A stretch of DNA of 13,892 nucleotides, taken from NCBI GenBank assembly GCA_016286595.1, contig JAEETR010000135.1, positions 1-13,892 of the forward strand. Direction: 5' to 3'. Made by a program: the position numbers and the translations under genes. The notes beneath the pieces are model-generated. The model did not search any database, was not told where the DNA came from, and saw only the letters and a list, made by a program, of their open reading frames with translations. Positions 5,785-13,089 of this stretch are shown here, one piece after another (the first letter of the stretch is position 1; each line of letters opens with the position of its first letter). Source of the stretch: Oscillospiraceae bacterium (GTDB lineage Bacteria > Bacillota > Clostridia > Oscillospirales > Oscillospiraceae).

Positions 5785-7764
5785 ATGCTGCTGTCACAGG
5801 TATATCCCGGCGGCTGGAGCCTGAGCCGGGATGACGACACGATAATAGACCACTCCGCCGCCCGCCCCTTCGTCACGGCGGTGCGCCGGGAAAAGACCTA
5901 TACCGCCAGCCGCGGCACCGTGAAGACCGTGGTGACGGAGGCCGAGCGCGTCCCCCTGCGGGACGCGTCGGAGCGGGACGGGACCGTGGTGCTGTCCGGC
6001 GGCGGCCACGAGATAAGCATATCCGTAAGCGAGATGCCGGGCGGCGCGGAGCTGAAGTTCGGCGGGGAACCGGGCTGGGCCTATGAGTTCAGACTTCCCG
6101 CCGAGGACGGCGAGGCCGTTTTCGGCGGCGGCGAGCAGTACCGGCAGGTGAACCTGCGGGGCGAAAAGGTGGTCAACTTCGTGTCCGAGCACATAAAGGC
6201 CTCCACCATAATCGAAAAAGCGCTGCTGCCCCGGGCGCTGTACAGGGAAAAGCCCCACAGTCAGATAGGCAGTTACTCGCCCATGCCCGTTTTCATCACG
6301 GACAGGGGCCGGCTCATAATGTTCGACACCGGGGCCGACGGCACGTCCGACTTCACCGGCGGCGATTACGTTTTTTCCTTCGACGCCTGCCCCGAACGGC
6401 TCGTCATATGCCGGGGAGGCAGCTTCCCGGAACTGACCCGGACGCTGGCGGCCATCATCCCCAACCGGCAGTATATACCCGACTGGTGCCGGGAGGGCAT
6501 GATCCTGGGCGTGCAGGGCGGCACGGAAACGGTGCTGAAAAAGGCCTTTGCCATGCAGGACGCCGGGGCGAAGATATGCGGCGTGTGGTGCCAGGACTGG
6601 TCCGGCGAGAACCGCACCGTGATGGGCAAACAGGTGTGGTGGAACTGGGAGGCGGACGAAAAGCTCTACACTGACCTTAAAAACGCCGTAAAAAAGCTGA
6701 ACGACCGGGGAATAAGATTCCTGGCGTACATAAACCCCTATCTCGTGAAGGACGGGCGCCTTTACGATTACTGCAGGGAAAAGGGATGGCTCATAACCCG
6801 CGCCGACGGCACCGTGTACCATATCAAGTCCACAACCTTCGACGCGGGGATGCTGGACCTGACGAATCCCGAGGCGGCATCCTATCTCAAGGACGTGCTG
6901 ATAAAAAAGAACATGCTGGACCTGGGCGTCTCCGGCTGGATGGCCGATTTCGGCGAGTATCTCCCCACGGACTGCGTTCTTCACGACGGGGACCCCGCGC
7001 AGCTGCACAACCGCTGGCCCGTCATGTGGGCCCGGCTCAACCGTGAGGCCATAGAGGAGTACGGGGCGAAGGACGCTTTCTTCTTCACCCGCTCCGGCTA
7101 TCTGGGCATACAGACTTACGCCCCCGTCATGTGGAACGGGGACCAGCATACCGACACCACCCGGGACTACGGCATGCCCTGCGTCATGCCCGCCAGCTTC
7201 TCCCTGGGCTTTTCCGGGGCGGGGATGGTCCACTGCGACGTGGGCGGCTTCTTCTCCTTCGGAAAGATGAAGCGGGACGCCGAACTGTTCACCCGCTGGA
7301 TGGAGATGGGGGCCTTCTCCCTTCTCATGCGGTCCCACGAGTCCATCCGCCCCTGGGCCAACGCCCAGTTCGACGCGCCGGAGGTGGTAAGGCACACGGT
7401 GCGCCTCACCGGCATCCACGCGGCCCTGGCGCCCTATCTGAAAAAGTGCGCCGAGGACGTGACGGCGGGCGTCCCCGCCATCCGGCCCGATTTCTGGGAG
7501 GCGATGGACCGCGCCGCCGGTCACGACGAGTACAGCTATTTCCTGGGTGACGACCTGTTCGTGTGCCCCGTTATCGACAAGAGCGCCGTGACCCGGCGGG
7601 TATGGCTCCCAGCGGGGGAATGGAAGGACTTCTGGACCGGCGAGGTCCTGGAGGGCGGCAGGGCTTACGACGCCCCGGCACCGCTGGGCCGGATACCGGT
7701 ATATTACAGAAAAAGCAGCAAATTTGCGGATCTTTTCCGCCGGGCGGCGGAGGAAAATAAATAA
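5785..7764 (+). CDS. GH31 alpha-glycosidase, YihQ (sulfoquinovosidase)-like, altered sulfonate pocket
   Basis: A 659-residue retaining alpha-glycosidase with an N-terminal beta-sandwich (about 1-230), a TIM barrel (about 235-580) and a C-terminal beta domain. It has no signal peptide, so it acts in the cytoplasm. The nucleophile is D388 in WMADFGEYLPTD and the acid/base D453 in WNGDQHTD. Regional similarity is highest to E. coli YihQ, with matching spacing of active-site residues. Of the five substrate-recognition residues of YihQ (QQRWY: Q262, Q288, R301, W304, Y508, numbering recalled) this protein has Q244, Q270, Q283, W286 and F489. The arginine and tyrosine that contact the sulfonate are replaced, so sulfoquinovoside cleavage is not assured. 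An ATG at 5779 directly abuts AGGAGG; the ATG at 5785 has normal spacing and is preferred. The symporter gene follows after 15 bases. Confidence 0.9.
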   Translation: MLLSQVYPGGWSLSRDDDTIIDHSAARPFVTAVRREKTYTASRGTVKTVVTEAERVPLRDASERDGTVVLSGGGHEISISVSEMPGGAELKFGGEPGWAYEFRLPAEDGEAVFGGGEQYRQVNLRGEKVVNFVSEHIKASTIIEKALLPRALYREKPHSQIGSYSPMPVFITDRGRLIMFDTGADGTSDFTGGDYVFSFDACPERLVICRGGSFPELTRTLAAIIPNRQYIPDWCREGMILGVQGGTETVLKKAFAMQDAGAKICGVWCQDWSGENRTVMGKQVWWNWEADEKLYTDLKNAVKKLNDRGIRFLAYINPYLVKDGRLYDYCREKGWLITRADGTVYHIKSTTFDAGMLDLTNPEAASYLKDVLIKKNMLDLGVSGWMADFGEYLPTDCVLHDGDPAQLHNRWPVMWARLNREAIEEYGAKDAFFFTRSGYLGIQTYAPVMWNGDQHTDTTRDYGMPCVMPASFSLGFSGAGMVHCDVGGFFSFGKMKRDAELFTRWMEMGAFSLLMRSHESIRPWANAQFDAPEVVRHTVRLTGIHAALAPYLKKCAEDVTAGVPAIRPDFWEAMDRAAGHDEYSYFLGDDLFVCPVIDKSAVTRRVWLPAGEWKDFWTGEVLEGGRAYDAPAPLGRIPVYYRKSSKFADLFRRAAEENK

Positions 7765-7779
7765 AAAGAGGGAAGGAAC

Positions 7780-9186
7780 ATGGATAATTCGTACATCTCC
7801 CGCACCAGCGGCATAGGCATGAAGGACAAGCTGGGCTACGCCTTCGGCGATATGGCCTCCTGTCTGGTCTTCGGCCTTACCCAGAGCGTGCTGAACAAGT
7901 TCTACACCGACGTGCTGGAAATAAGCGTGCTGAGCGTGATGATAATGACCATCATCGCCCGCGTCTGGGACGCGGTTAACGATCCCATCTGGGGCCGCCT
8001 CATCGACGGGGCGAAGGTGTATCCCGACGGGCGCTACCGCCACTGGATAAAGGTTTTCGCCGTCCCCGTGGCGGCCGCGGCGGTGCTGATGATGGTGAAC
8101 GTGAAGGGCATGGCCCCCGCGGGACGGCTGGTGTGGATATACTTCACCTACATCCTCTTCGGCATGCTCTACACCTGCATCAACATCCCCTACGGCTCTC
8201 TGGCCCAGGTCATAACCTCCGACGATAAGGAGCGCTCAAGCCTTTCCGTGTTCCGCTCCATCGGCTCTACCTTCGGAGCCATGCCCGCCATGGTGCTGGC
8301 CAGCATGTGCTATGTGACGCTGGCCGACGGCACCAAGGCCATGGACGCGGGCAAGGTGCTTGTCGGGGCCGCGGTCATAGCGGTGCTGAGCGTTCTGTTC
8401 TATCTGCTGTGCTACGGCTGGTCGAAGGAGCGGGTGCAGACCCGTCCCGAGCCCCGGCAGAAGGGACAGGCGGCAAAGGTCATCAGGACCCTTCTCAAGA
8501 GCCGCCCCTTCATGGCCGTGAGCCTTGCCAGCATGCTCTTCCTGGCGGCCCAGATGTTCGGACAGGGCTACAACACCTACCTCTTCCACCACTATTTCAA
8601 CAAACCGGGCCTGACCATGCTGCCCACCGTGTTCCAGTATCTGCCCGTGGCGGTGGTGATGTTCTTCGCCACCCGGCTGGGCAATAAATTCGGCCGGCGG
8701 GAGGTCTGCTCCTGGGGCATACTGCTGGCGGCGGCGTTCTACGCAGTGCTGTTCCTGCTGGCGCTGGCGGGGATAACCAACGTGTGGCTGTATCTCCTGG
8801 CCTGCCTTATGAGCGGCATCGGCACTGCCTTCATCTTCCTCCTCGTGTGGGTCATGGCCAACGACGCCATCGACTACAACAAGGTGACCTACGGCCTTAA
8901 CGACGAGGCCACCAGCTACTCCGTCTACACCTTCATGCGCAAGCTGGGTCAGACGGTGGCCACCATCCTCATAAACGTGCCCCTCCTGCGCATCGGCTAC
9001 AACGGCAGCGAGCTGAAGACCGAGGGACTGTCCGCCGCGGCGCTGAAGACCATGTACAACTTCTCCGTGATGATCCCGGCGGTGCTGTTCCTGCTGGTGT
9101 TCGTGATACTGCGGTTCATGTATCCTCTTGGCAGGAAGCAGATAGAGGAGCTGCAGGTGAAGAAAAACGAGCTTCTGGGCAAGTGA
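7780..9186 (+). CDS. GPH-family (MelB/YihO-P-like) cation:glycoside symporter
   Basis: A 468-residue membrane protein with about 12 transmembrane segments, typical of the glycoside-pentoside-hexuronide:cation symporter family. Family marks are LGYAFGDMASCLVFGL (18-33), FYTDVL (41-46) and ARVWDAVNDPIWGRLID (60-76), where D64 and D68 sit at the place of the cation-site acidic residues of MelB. It should import an intact glycoside or sugar with Na+ or H+ and feed the upstream cytoplasmic GH31 enzyme. The pairing of a YihQ-like GH31 with a GPH carrier resembles the E. coli yih sulfoquinovose locus (yihO, yihP), but no sulfosugar-degrading genes are in view. Start: ATG with GGAAGGA close upstream. 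Substrate unknown. Confidence 0.92.
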   Translation: MDNSYISRTSGIGMKDKLGYAFGDMASCLVFGLTQSVLNKFYTDVLEISVLSVMIMTIIARVWDAVNDPIWGRLIDGAKVYPDGRYRHWIKVFAVPVAAAAVLMMVNVKGMAPAGRLVWIYFTYILFGMLYTCINIPYGSLAQVITSDDKERSSLSVFRSIGSTFGAMPAMVLASMCYVTLADGTKAMDAGKVLVGAAVIAVLSVLFYLLCYGWSKERVQTRPEPRQKGQAAKVIRTLLKSRPFMAVSLASMLFLAAQMFGQGYNTYLFHHYFNKPGLTMLPTVFQYLPVAVVMFFATRLGNKFGRREVCSWGILLAAAFYAVLFLLALAGITNVWLYLLACLMSGIGTAFIFLLVWVMANDAIDYNKVTYGLNDEATSYSVYTFMRKLGQTVATILINVPLLRIGYNGSELKTEGLSAAALKTMYNFSVMIPAVLFLLVFVILRFMYPLGRKQIEELQVKKNELLGK

Positions 9187-9191
9187 TCCCG

Positions 9192-9240
9192 AAAATAAAA
9201 GAAAAACCGGCAGCGGTCATCCGCTGCCGGCTTTTTGTTT
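9192..9240. terminator. bidirectional intrinsic terminator
   Basis: A perfect 10-bp stem, CCGGCAGCGG (9207-9216) and CCGCTGCCGG (9221-9230), with a TCAT loop. The plus side continues CTTTTTGTTTT, ending the symporter transcript. The minus side continues TTTTTCTTTTATTTT, ending the regulator gene, whose stop codon lies at 9240, within a few bases of the hairpin. The two converging operons share it. Confidence 0.92.
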
Positions 9241-9836
9241 TATCTGTACCTGGGGGGCTTCGCCGCGAACAGCCCGTGGCGGTTGCAGCAGGCGTACAGC
9301 GCCGTGACCCGCTCTATCCGGAAGCGGGCCTGGGCCGGGCCCTCCGGGTACAGCTTTACGAACTGCACGGCGTTGTCCGACACGGCGGCGAGGAAGGATA
9401 TATAATGCTCCCGTGTCATGGGGTGATCCACGGTGACGAAGTACTCGTCATCGGATATCTCCGCGCGGATCGCGTGCTCGCCGTCCTCGTCTTCGGGCTG
9501 GCAGGGGGGCAGAGTTATGCCGCAGCAGCTCACCACGGCCTCGCCCACGGTGCGGATCACGTTTCCGCATACGGGGCAGACGTAGAAGTGCCCTCTCGCC
9601 ATGTTTGAGGACGGGTTCTCGTTGCGCACGTCCTCGCCGGAGAGCAGCTCCAGCACGGATATGCCCAGGGCGGCGGCCAGCGGCTCCAGCAGACTTATGT
9701 CGGGGAAGCCCTGCCCCGTCTCCCACTTGCTCACCGCCTTGCTGCTCACGTGTATCTTCCGGGCCAGCTCCTCCTGAGTAAGCCTGCCCTTTTCCCGCAG
9801 CCTGCGGATGACGGCGCCGGTAACGTATCTGTCCAT
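9240..9836 (-). CDS. XRE-type HTH regulator fused to a desulfoferrodoxin (2Fe superoxide reductase) module
   Basis: 198 residues in three parts. Residues 4-66 are a Cro/C1-type helix-turn-helix (LTQEELARKIHVSSKAVSKW). Residues 84-106 are a desulforedoxin-like Fe(Cys)4 motif, CPVC (C87, C90) with CC (C104, C105). Residues 119-190 resemble the neelaredoxin domain: H121, HPMTREHYI (H138 and H144, six apart) and CNRHG (C184, H187, three apart). These match the four-His-one-Cys iron site of superoxide reductase, with no ligand missing. It could be a redox- or superoxide-sensing repressor, or an enzyme tethered to DNA (inference). The frame extends upstream to 9929, but the ATG at 9836 has a perfect AAGGAGGT at 6 bases and starts at the HTH. 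It lies 67 bases downstream of the TlpA-like gene. Confidence 0.88.
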   Translation of the reverse strand: MDRYVTGAVIRRLREKGRLTQEELARKIHVSSKAVSKWETGQGFPDISLLEPLAAALGISVLELLSGEDVRNENPSSNMARGHFYVCPVCGNVIRTVGEAVVSCCGITLPPCQPEDEDGEHAIRAEISDDEYFVTVDHPMTREHYISFLAAVSDNAVQFVKLYPEGPAQARFRIERVTALYACCNRHGLFAAKPPRYR

Positions 9837-9843
9837 ATGACGA

Positions 9844-9858
9844 CCTCCTTTCGGGAGG
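9844..9858 (-). promoter_or_regulatory. hairpin that can hide the regulator's Shine-Dalgarno
   Basis: On the minus strand CCTCC-CGAAA-GGAGG is a perfect 5-bp stem whose 3' arm is the Shine-Dalgarno core of the XRE-desulfoferrodoxin gene. It could limit translation. The short stem makes this tentative. Confidence 0.4.
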
Positions 9859-9887
9859 ATGTTAACACGTCCCGCCCGGAGAGGCAA
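9859..9887 (-). promoter_or_regulatory. possible internal promoter for the XRE-desulfoferrodoxin gene
   Basis: TTGCCT (9887-9882), 17 bases, TAACAT (9864-9859) preceded by TGT as an extended -10. Each hexamer matches 4 of 6. It lies in the gap after the TlpA-like stop. If real, the regulator can be expressed apart from the upstream gene on a very short leader. Confidence 0.4.
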
Positions 9888-9903
9888 CCTACGCGTCGTG
9901 GGA

Positions 9904-10473
9904 TCAGCCGTCCCCCAGCACCTGGTCAAGACGGGCGCTGAGCTCGTCGTCGATGCCCTTCCGGTCGATGCGGCCCACGATGGGCTCGCCCACGATCCTG
10001 CCCTCGCCGTCCACCACGTAGGAGGTGGGGAAGACGGTGACGCTCATGGCGAAGAAATGGGCGTCGCTGTCGGCGTCGGGGATGACGTTGCGGTGGGACG
10101 CGCCCTTGTCGGCCATGATGGAGCGGGCCGCGGCTATCTCCTTTTCGTCGCCGGAGAGGGTGTCCACGTTTATGGCCACGACCTGCCCGCCCCGCTCCCG
10201 CAGGGACTCGTCCAGCGCCGTCAGGGCGGCCAGCTCGCTCAGGCAGGGGCCGCAGGTGCTGTACCAGAAGTTCACCACCGTCACCTTATTGCCGGTGAAA
10301 AGCGTCTTGCTGTCCACGCTTTCGCCGTCGAAGTCCACGCCGGTGAAGGCGGGGAAGTACTCCGCGTCCGTCTCGTCGGGCGGCGGGGGGGACGCCTCCT
10401 GCGAAGGCGCGGCGCAGCCGGTCAGCAGAAGGAGCGCCGCCAGCGCCAGGGCCGTAAATGGCAGTTTTTTCAC
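9904..10473 (-). CDS. TlpA/ResA-like thioredoxin-fold lipoprotein
   Basis: 189 residues. A lipoprotein signal peptide (VKKLPF, hydrophobic 7-17, lipobox LTGC with C20) is followed by a Pro/acidic linker (about 24-38) and a TlpA-like thioredoxin domain with NFWYSTCGPC (C74, C77) and the cis-proline in FPTSYVVD (P149). It is predicted to be anchored on the outer face of the membrane and to reduce or isomerise disulfides of exported proteins, as in cytochrome maturation or extracytoplasmic redox repair. No CcdA partner is in view. The frame extends upstream to 10575, but the GTG at 10473 is preceded by GAGGTG at 6 bases and gives a standard signal peptide; a GTG at 10482 is the alternative. The redox-type regulator is next downstream, suggesting shared redox control. 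Confidence 0.88.
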   Translation of the reverse strand: MKKLPFTALALAALLLLTGCAAPSQEASPPPPDETDAEYFPAFTGVDFDGESVDSKTLFTGNKVTVVNFWYSTCGPCLSELAALTALDESLRERGGQVVAINVDTLSGDEKEIAAARSIMADKGASHRNVIPDADSDAHFFAMSVTVFPTSYVVDGEGRIVGEPIVGRIDRKGIDDELSARLDQVLGDG

Positions 10474-10588
10474 TGTTTTCACCTCACCGCGTGAACAGCG
10501 GGTCAAGTATTCGTTATCACCCGAACCGGCCGTCCCCGGATCCGAAGAAGAAAAAACGCGAAAGGGTGCCGTCACGCGGGTTTTTCCG
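10474..10588 (-). other. leader of the TlpA-like gene
   Basis: About 115 bases separate the predicted transcription start from the GTG codon. I see only short stems, for instance CCGC-N7-GCGG just before the Shine-Dalgarno and CGCG-N14-CGCG followed by six T. No known riboswitch is recognised. Confidence 0.35.
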
Positions 10589-10594
10589 GTTTTT

Positions 10595-10623
10595 ATTATA
10601 TGAAACGGCGGCGCGGATTACAA
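10595..10623 (-). promoter_or_regulatory. promoter of the TlpA-like/XRE genes
   Basis: TTGTAA (10623-10618), 17 bases, TATAAT (10600-10595). The -10 is perfect and the -35 matches 4 of 6. It lies just downstream of the terminator of the glutamate synthase operon. Confidence 0.7.
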
Positions 10624-10649
10624 GAGCGTTTTCCCGCCCGGCGGCGCGG

Positions 10650-10683
10650 AAAAAGCGCCTGCCCCGGAGGACAGGCGCTTTTT
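10650..10683 (-). terminator. intrinsic terminator of the glutamate synthase operon
   Basis: A perfect 12-bp inverted repeat, AAAAAGCGCCTG (10650-10661) and CAGGCGCTTTTT (10672-10683), with a 10-base loop. On the minus strand it follows the GXGXG gene stop by about 10 bases and ends in five T. Confidence 0.88.
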
Positions 10684-10693
10684 GTTTTTCGCT

Positions 10694-11419
10694 TCAGTTG
10701 GGCACGTACATCTGCCGGTAGGGGTTCGAGCTGTCCGGCGTCACCACCGTGAAGGGGGAGGACAGCACCTCCTCCGTGTCAAGACCGAAGATGGAGCAGT
10801 AGTCGAGAAGATGACCCCGCAGCTCCGAAAGGTCCTCCGGTCCGGCGGGCCTTGCCGTCACCTGCCGGGGGAACTCCACCCCGCGGCAGTCGGAGCGGAG
10901 GAACATCTTTCCCCCGTGCATGCCGGTGCAGGGGAAAAGACCCACGCACCTCTCCTCCGGCCGGTCCAGGTTGAGCACTATTATCACGCCCCCGGCCTGA
11001 TATTCCCCGAGAAAACTGCCGGCCTTCCCGCCGATTATCATCAGGGGGGACTTTTCCTTATAGGCCTTCATGTGGATGCCGGCCCGGTAGCCGGCGCTGC
11101 CTCTTACGAATATCCTGCCGCCCCGCATGGCGTAGCCGGCGGCGTCGCCTATGCTGCCGTGGACTATCACCGTCCCGGCGTTCATGGTGTCCCCCACGGC
11201 GTCCTGGGCGCTGCCCAGCACGGTGAGGGTGCCGCCGTTGAGGTACGCGCCCAGGGCGTTGCCGGGCGTGCCGCGGACGGTCACGTCCCGTCCGCTCATC
11301 CCCGCGGCGATGAACCGCTGGCCGCAGCAGCCCTCCACGGTGCACCCGCCGGGGGCCTGCCGTATGGCGTCGTTCAGGGCCCTGTGGTCAAGACCCTCGG
11401 CGTTTATCAGCATGCTCAT
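10694..11419 (-). CDS. stand-alone GXGXG (GltB3-like) subunit of split glutamate synthase
   Basis: 241 residues matching the C-terminal right-handed beta-helix domain of the glutamate synthase large subunit, with repeated Gly-rich turns (GNALGAYLNGG, DAVGDTMNAG, DAAGYAMRGG, GYRAGIHM) between about 53 and 118. In fused GltB this domain is structural and holds the amidotransferase and synthase domains together; here it is a separate protein, as in archaeal-type split enzymes. A Cys-containing extension follows (about 155-241). Start: ATG in a 4-base ATGA overlap with the oxidoreductase stop; the last codons of that gene (GGAGGT) provide the Shine-Dalgarno, so translation is coupled. It is the last gene before the terminator. 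Confidence 0.9.
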   Translation of the reverse strand: MSMLINAEGLDHRALNDAIRQAPGGCTVEGCCGQRFIAAGMSGRDVTVRGTPGNALGAYLNGGTLTVLGSAQDAVGDTMNAGTVIVHGSIGDAAGYAMRGGRIFVRGSAGYRAGIHMKAYKEKSPLMIIGGKAGSFLGEYQAGGVIIVLNLDRPEERCVGLFPCTGMHGGKMFLRSDCRGVEFPRQVTARPAGPEDLSELRGHLLDYCSIFGLDTEEVLSSPFTVVTPDSSNPYRQMYVPN

Positions 11420-12648
11420 ACAGCACCTCCAAACTTTTTTCTGCGTATCTCTGGAGAGAAGGCCGCCGTGGTGGCGGCTTTTTTGAGCGCTTCGAAGTCA
11501 ATCGAGGACAGCGGCGTTTTTTCCCGGATAAGGGAGGTATATATCCCCGCCCGCTCGTCCCGGCCGATGAGGATGAAGCCCTTGAGAAGGTCGTCCTTCG
11601 TGAAAAGCCGCTTGACGGAATCCCCCGTGCGCTCCTCGTACACGTCCCCCTCGTAGGAGCCGGCCGTCATGGCGTGCAGACCGAAGAAGCCGATGGAGTT
11701 CATTGGGATGCCCTTGTCGTAGACCCGGCTGCCGCCGGCCATGTTTACGCCCGCGGCGTGGCCCTGCATATACGCGCCGGGCAGGATGGCAAGCACCCTT
11801 CGCTGCCCCGCGGAGATATCCATGCCCTCGGCGCAGTCCCCGGCGGCGAAAACGCCGGGCAGGGAGGTGCGCATATACTCGTCCACCGTTATGCCCCGGC
11901 CCGTCTCGCCCCCCGCGTCCTTCACCAGGGAGGAGTTGGCCCGTACGCCCACCGCCAGCACCAGCACGTCGAAATCCACGACGGCGCCGCTTTTCATGTA
12001 CGCTCTGCCGCCGTCGAACCTGACGGCGCTGTCGCCCAGGAGGAAGCTTATCCCGTGCTCCTCCAGGCGGCGCTGCATTATCCCGGCGCATTCCGCGTCC
12101 AGAATGCTCGACAGCACCCGGTCGGCCAGGTCGCACACCGTGACGGAGCCCGAGCGCCCGGCGATGCCCTCGGCGCATTTCAGCCCAATGAGGCCCGCGC
12201 CGACGATGAGTACGCGGCTTGACTTATCAACAGCCTTTTCCAGCGCCAGCGCGTCGTCAAGGGTCATGAAGGAGAACTTCTTTTCCACCGTATCGAGCCC
12301 CTCGAAGCCGGGCACGAAGGGCGCAGACCCCGCCGCGACGCACAGCGCGTCGTACTCAACGGCGGCGCCGTCGTCCAGGGTGACGGTGCGGGAGACAGGG
12401 TCCAGTTTCACGGCGGTGCGGCCCCACAGGACGGCGCAGCCGTTTTTTTCGTAGAAATCGTCGGGGCGGTATCCCATGCGGGACAGGTCCGTCTTCCCCT
12501 CCAGATAGTAGGAGATGAGGGGGCGGCAGTAAACGCCGCGCTTTTCCGCGGAGACCACCGTTATGCTGCCCCCGCCGTCCGTGCTGCGGATGCCCTCGAT
12601 GCACCCGGCGGCGGCTATGCCGTTTCCGATGATGACGTATCTTTTCAC
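11416..12648 (-). CDS. FAD/NAD(P)-dependent oxidoreductase of the glutamate synthase cassette
   Basis: A 410-residue two-dinucleotide-binding flavoprotein of the pyridine nucleotide-disulfide/rubredoxin reductase type. The FAD Rossmann motif is GNGIAA (8-13), the NAD(P) motif GAGLIG (150-155) and the second FAD motif GVFAAGDCAE (265-274). There is no redox-active CxxC after the first motif, so it is a ferredoxin/rubredoxin reductase-like enzyme and not a disulfide reductase. It probably passes electrons between NAD(P)H and the adjacent ferredoxin, replacing GltD (inference). The frame is open far upstream to 12891, but that part overlaps the ferredoxin gene and is not protein-like. The GTG at 12648 begins VKRYVIIGNG and overlaps the ferredoxin stop by GTGA, indicating coupled translation. 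Its Shine-Dalgarno is weak. Confidence 0.9.
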   Translation of the reverse strand: MKRYVIIGNGIAAAGCIEGIRSTDGGGSITVVSAEKRGVYCRPLISYYLEGKTDLSRMGYRPDDFYEKNGCAVLWGRTAVKLDPVSRTVTLDDGAAVEYDALCVAAGSAPFVPGFEGLDTVEKKFSFMTLDDALALEKAVDKSSRVLIVGAGLIGLKCAEGIAGRSGSVTVCDLADRVLSSILDAECAGIMQRRLEEHGISFLLGDSAVRFDGGRAYMKSGAVVDFDVLVLAVGVRANSSLVKDAGGETGRGITVDEYMRTSLPGVFAAGDCAEGMDISAGQRRVLAILPGAYMQGHAAGVNMAGGSRVYDKGIPMNSIGFFGLHAMTAGSYEGDVYEERTGDSVKRLFTKDDLLKGFILIGRDERAGIYTSLIREKTPLSSIDFEALKKAATTAAFSPEIRRKKFGGAV

Positions 12649-13085
12649 AGCGCGGCGCCCCTTTCCTCGTATACTATGGCGTTGTTGGGGCAGCCCTTCA
12701 CGCAGGCGGGCTCTCCCGACGCGTTCTGAAGACACAGCTCGCACTTCTGCATCACGCCCGTCTCGCCCGGGGCCAGAGCGCCGTAGGGACACACCAGCAC
12801 GCAGGTGAAGCACCCCACGCACCGGTCGGAGTCGATGCGGATGACCCCGTCCTCCTTTGACAGTGCCCCGGCGATGCAGCTTTTGACGCATATGGGGTCC
12901 TCACAGTGGCGGCAGGATACGGCGTAGGATATCTTCTCCCCCTCCTCCACGCGGATGCGGGGGTAGATGGGCCTGCCCTTGAGAGCCAGGGCCATGTCGG
13001 AAAGCCCGGAGTTGGCGAAGGCGCAGTTGTACTCGCACAGGTGACAGCCCAGGCACCATTCCTCGTTTACGTAGACTCTTTTCAT
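12645..13085 (-). CDS. four-cluster [4Fe-4S] ferredoxin subunit
   Basis: 146 residues with 16 cysteines in four groups: C11/14/17/21, C58/61/66/70, C89/92/95/99 and C115/118/128/132. The pattern is that of HycB/DmsB-type electron-transfer subunits and predicts four [4Fe-4S] clusters. There is no signal peptide or Tat motif, so it is cytoplasmic. Placed between the FMN-domain subunit and the FAD oxidoreductase, it should carry electrons between them. Start: ATG 4 bases after the upstream stop, with GGAGAA about 7 bases before it inside the upstream gene's last codons. Confidence 0.93.
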   Translation of the reverse strand: MKRVYVNEEWCLGCHLCEYNCAFANSGLSDMALALKGRPIYPRIRVEEGEKISYAVSCRHCEDPICVKSCIAGALSKEDGVIRIDSDRCVGCFTCVLVCPYGALAPGETGVMQKCELCLQNASGEPACVKGCPNNAIVYEERGAAL

Positions 13086-13089
13086 CGTC

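Noticed and set aside
5794..8043. 749-codon open frame on the minus strand opposite the GH31 and symporter genes
   Set aside because: Its translation is low-complexity, rich in Gly, His, Ala and Val, with no family motif. It is the expected shadow of GC-rich codon bias on the strand opposite two clearly conserved proteins.
10474..10575. Upstream ATG for the TlpA-like gene
   Set aside because: It would bury the lipoprotein signal peptide inside the chain; the GTG at 10473 has a well-placed Shine-Dalgarno.
12649..12891. N-terminal extension of the FAD oxidoreductase frame
   Set aside because: It lies in another frame of the ferredoxin gene and is Arg/Gly-rich; the GTG at 12648 begins exactly at the Rossmann strand.
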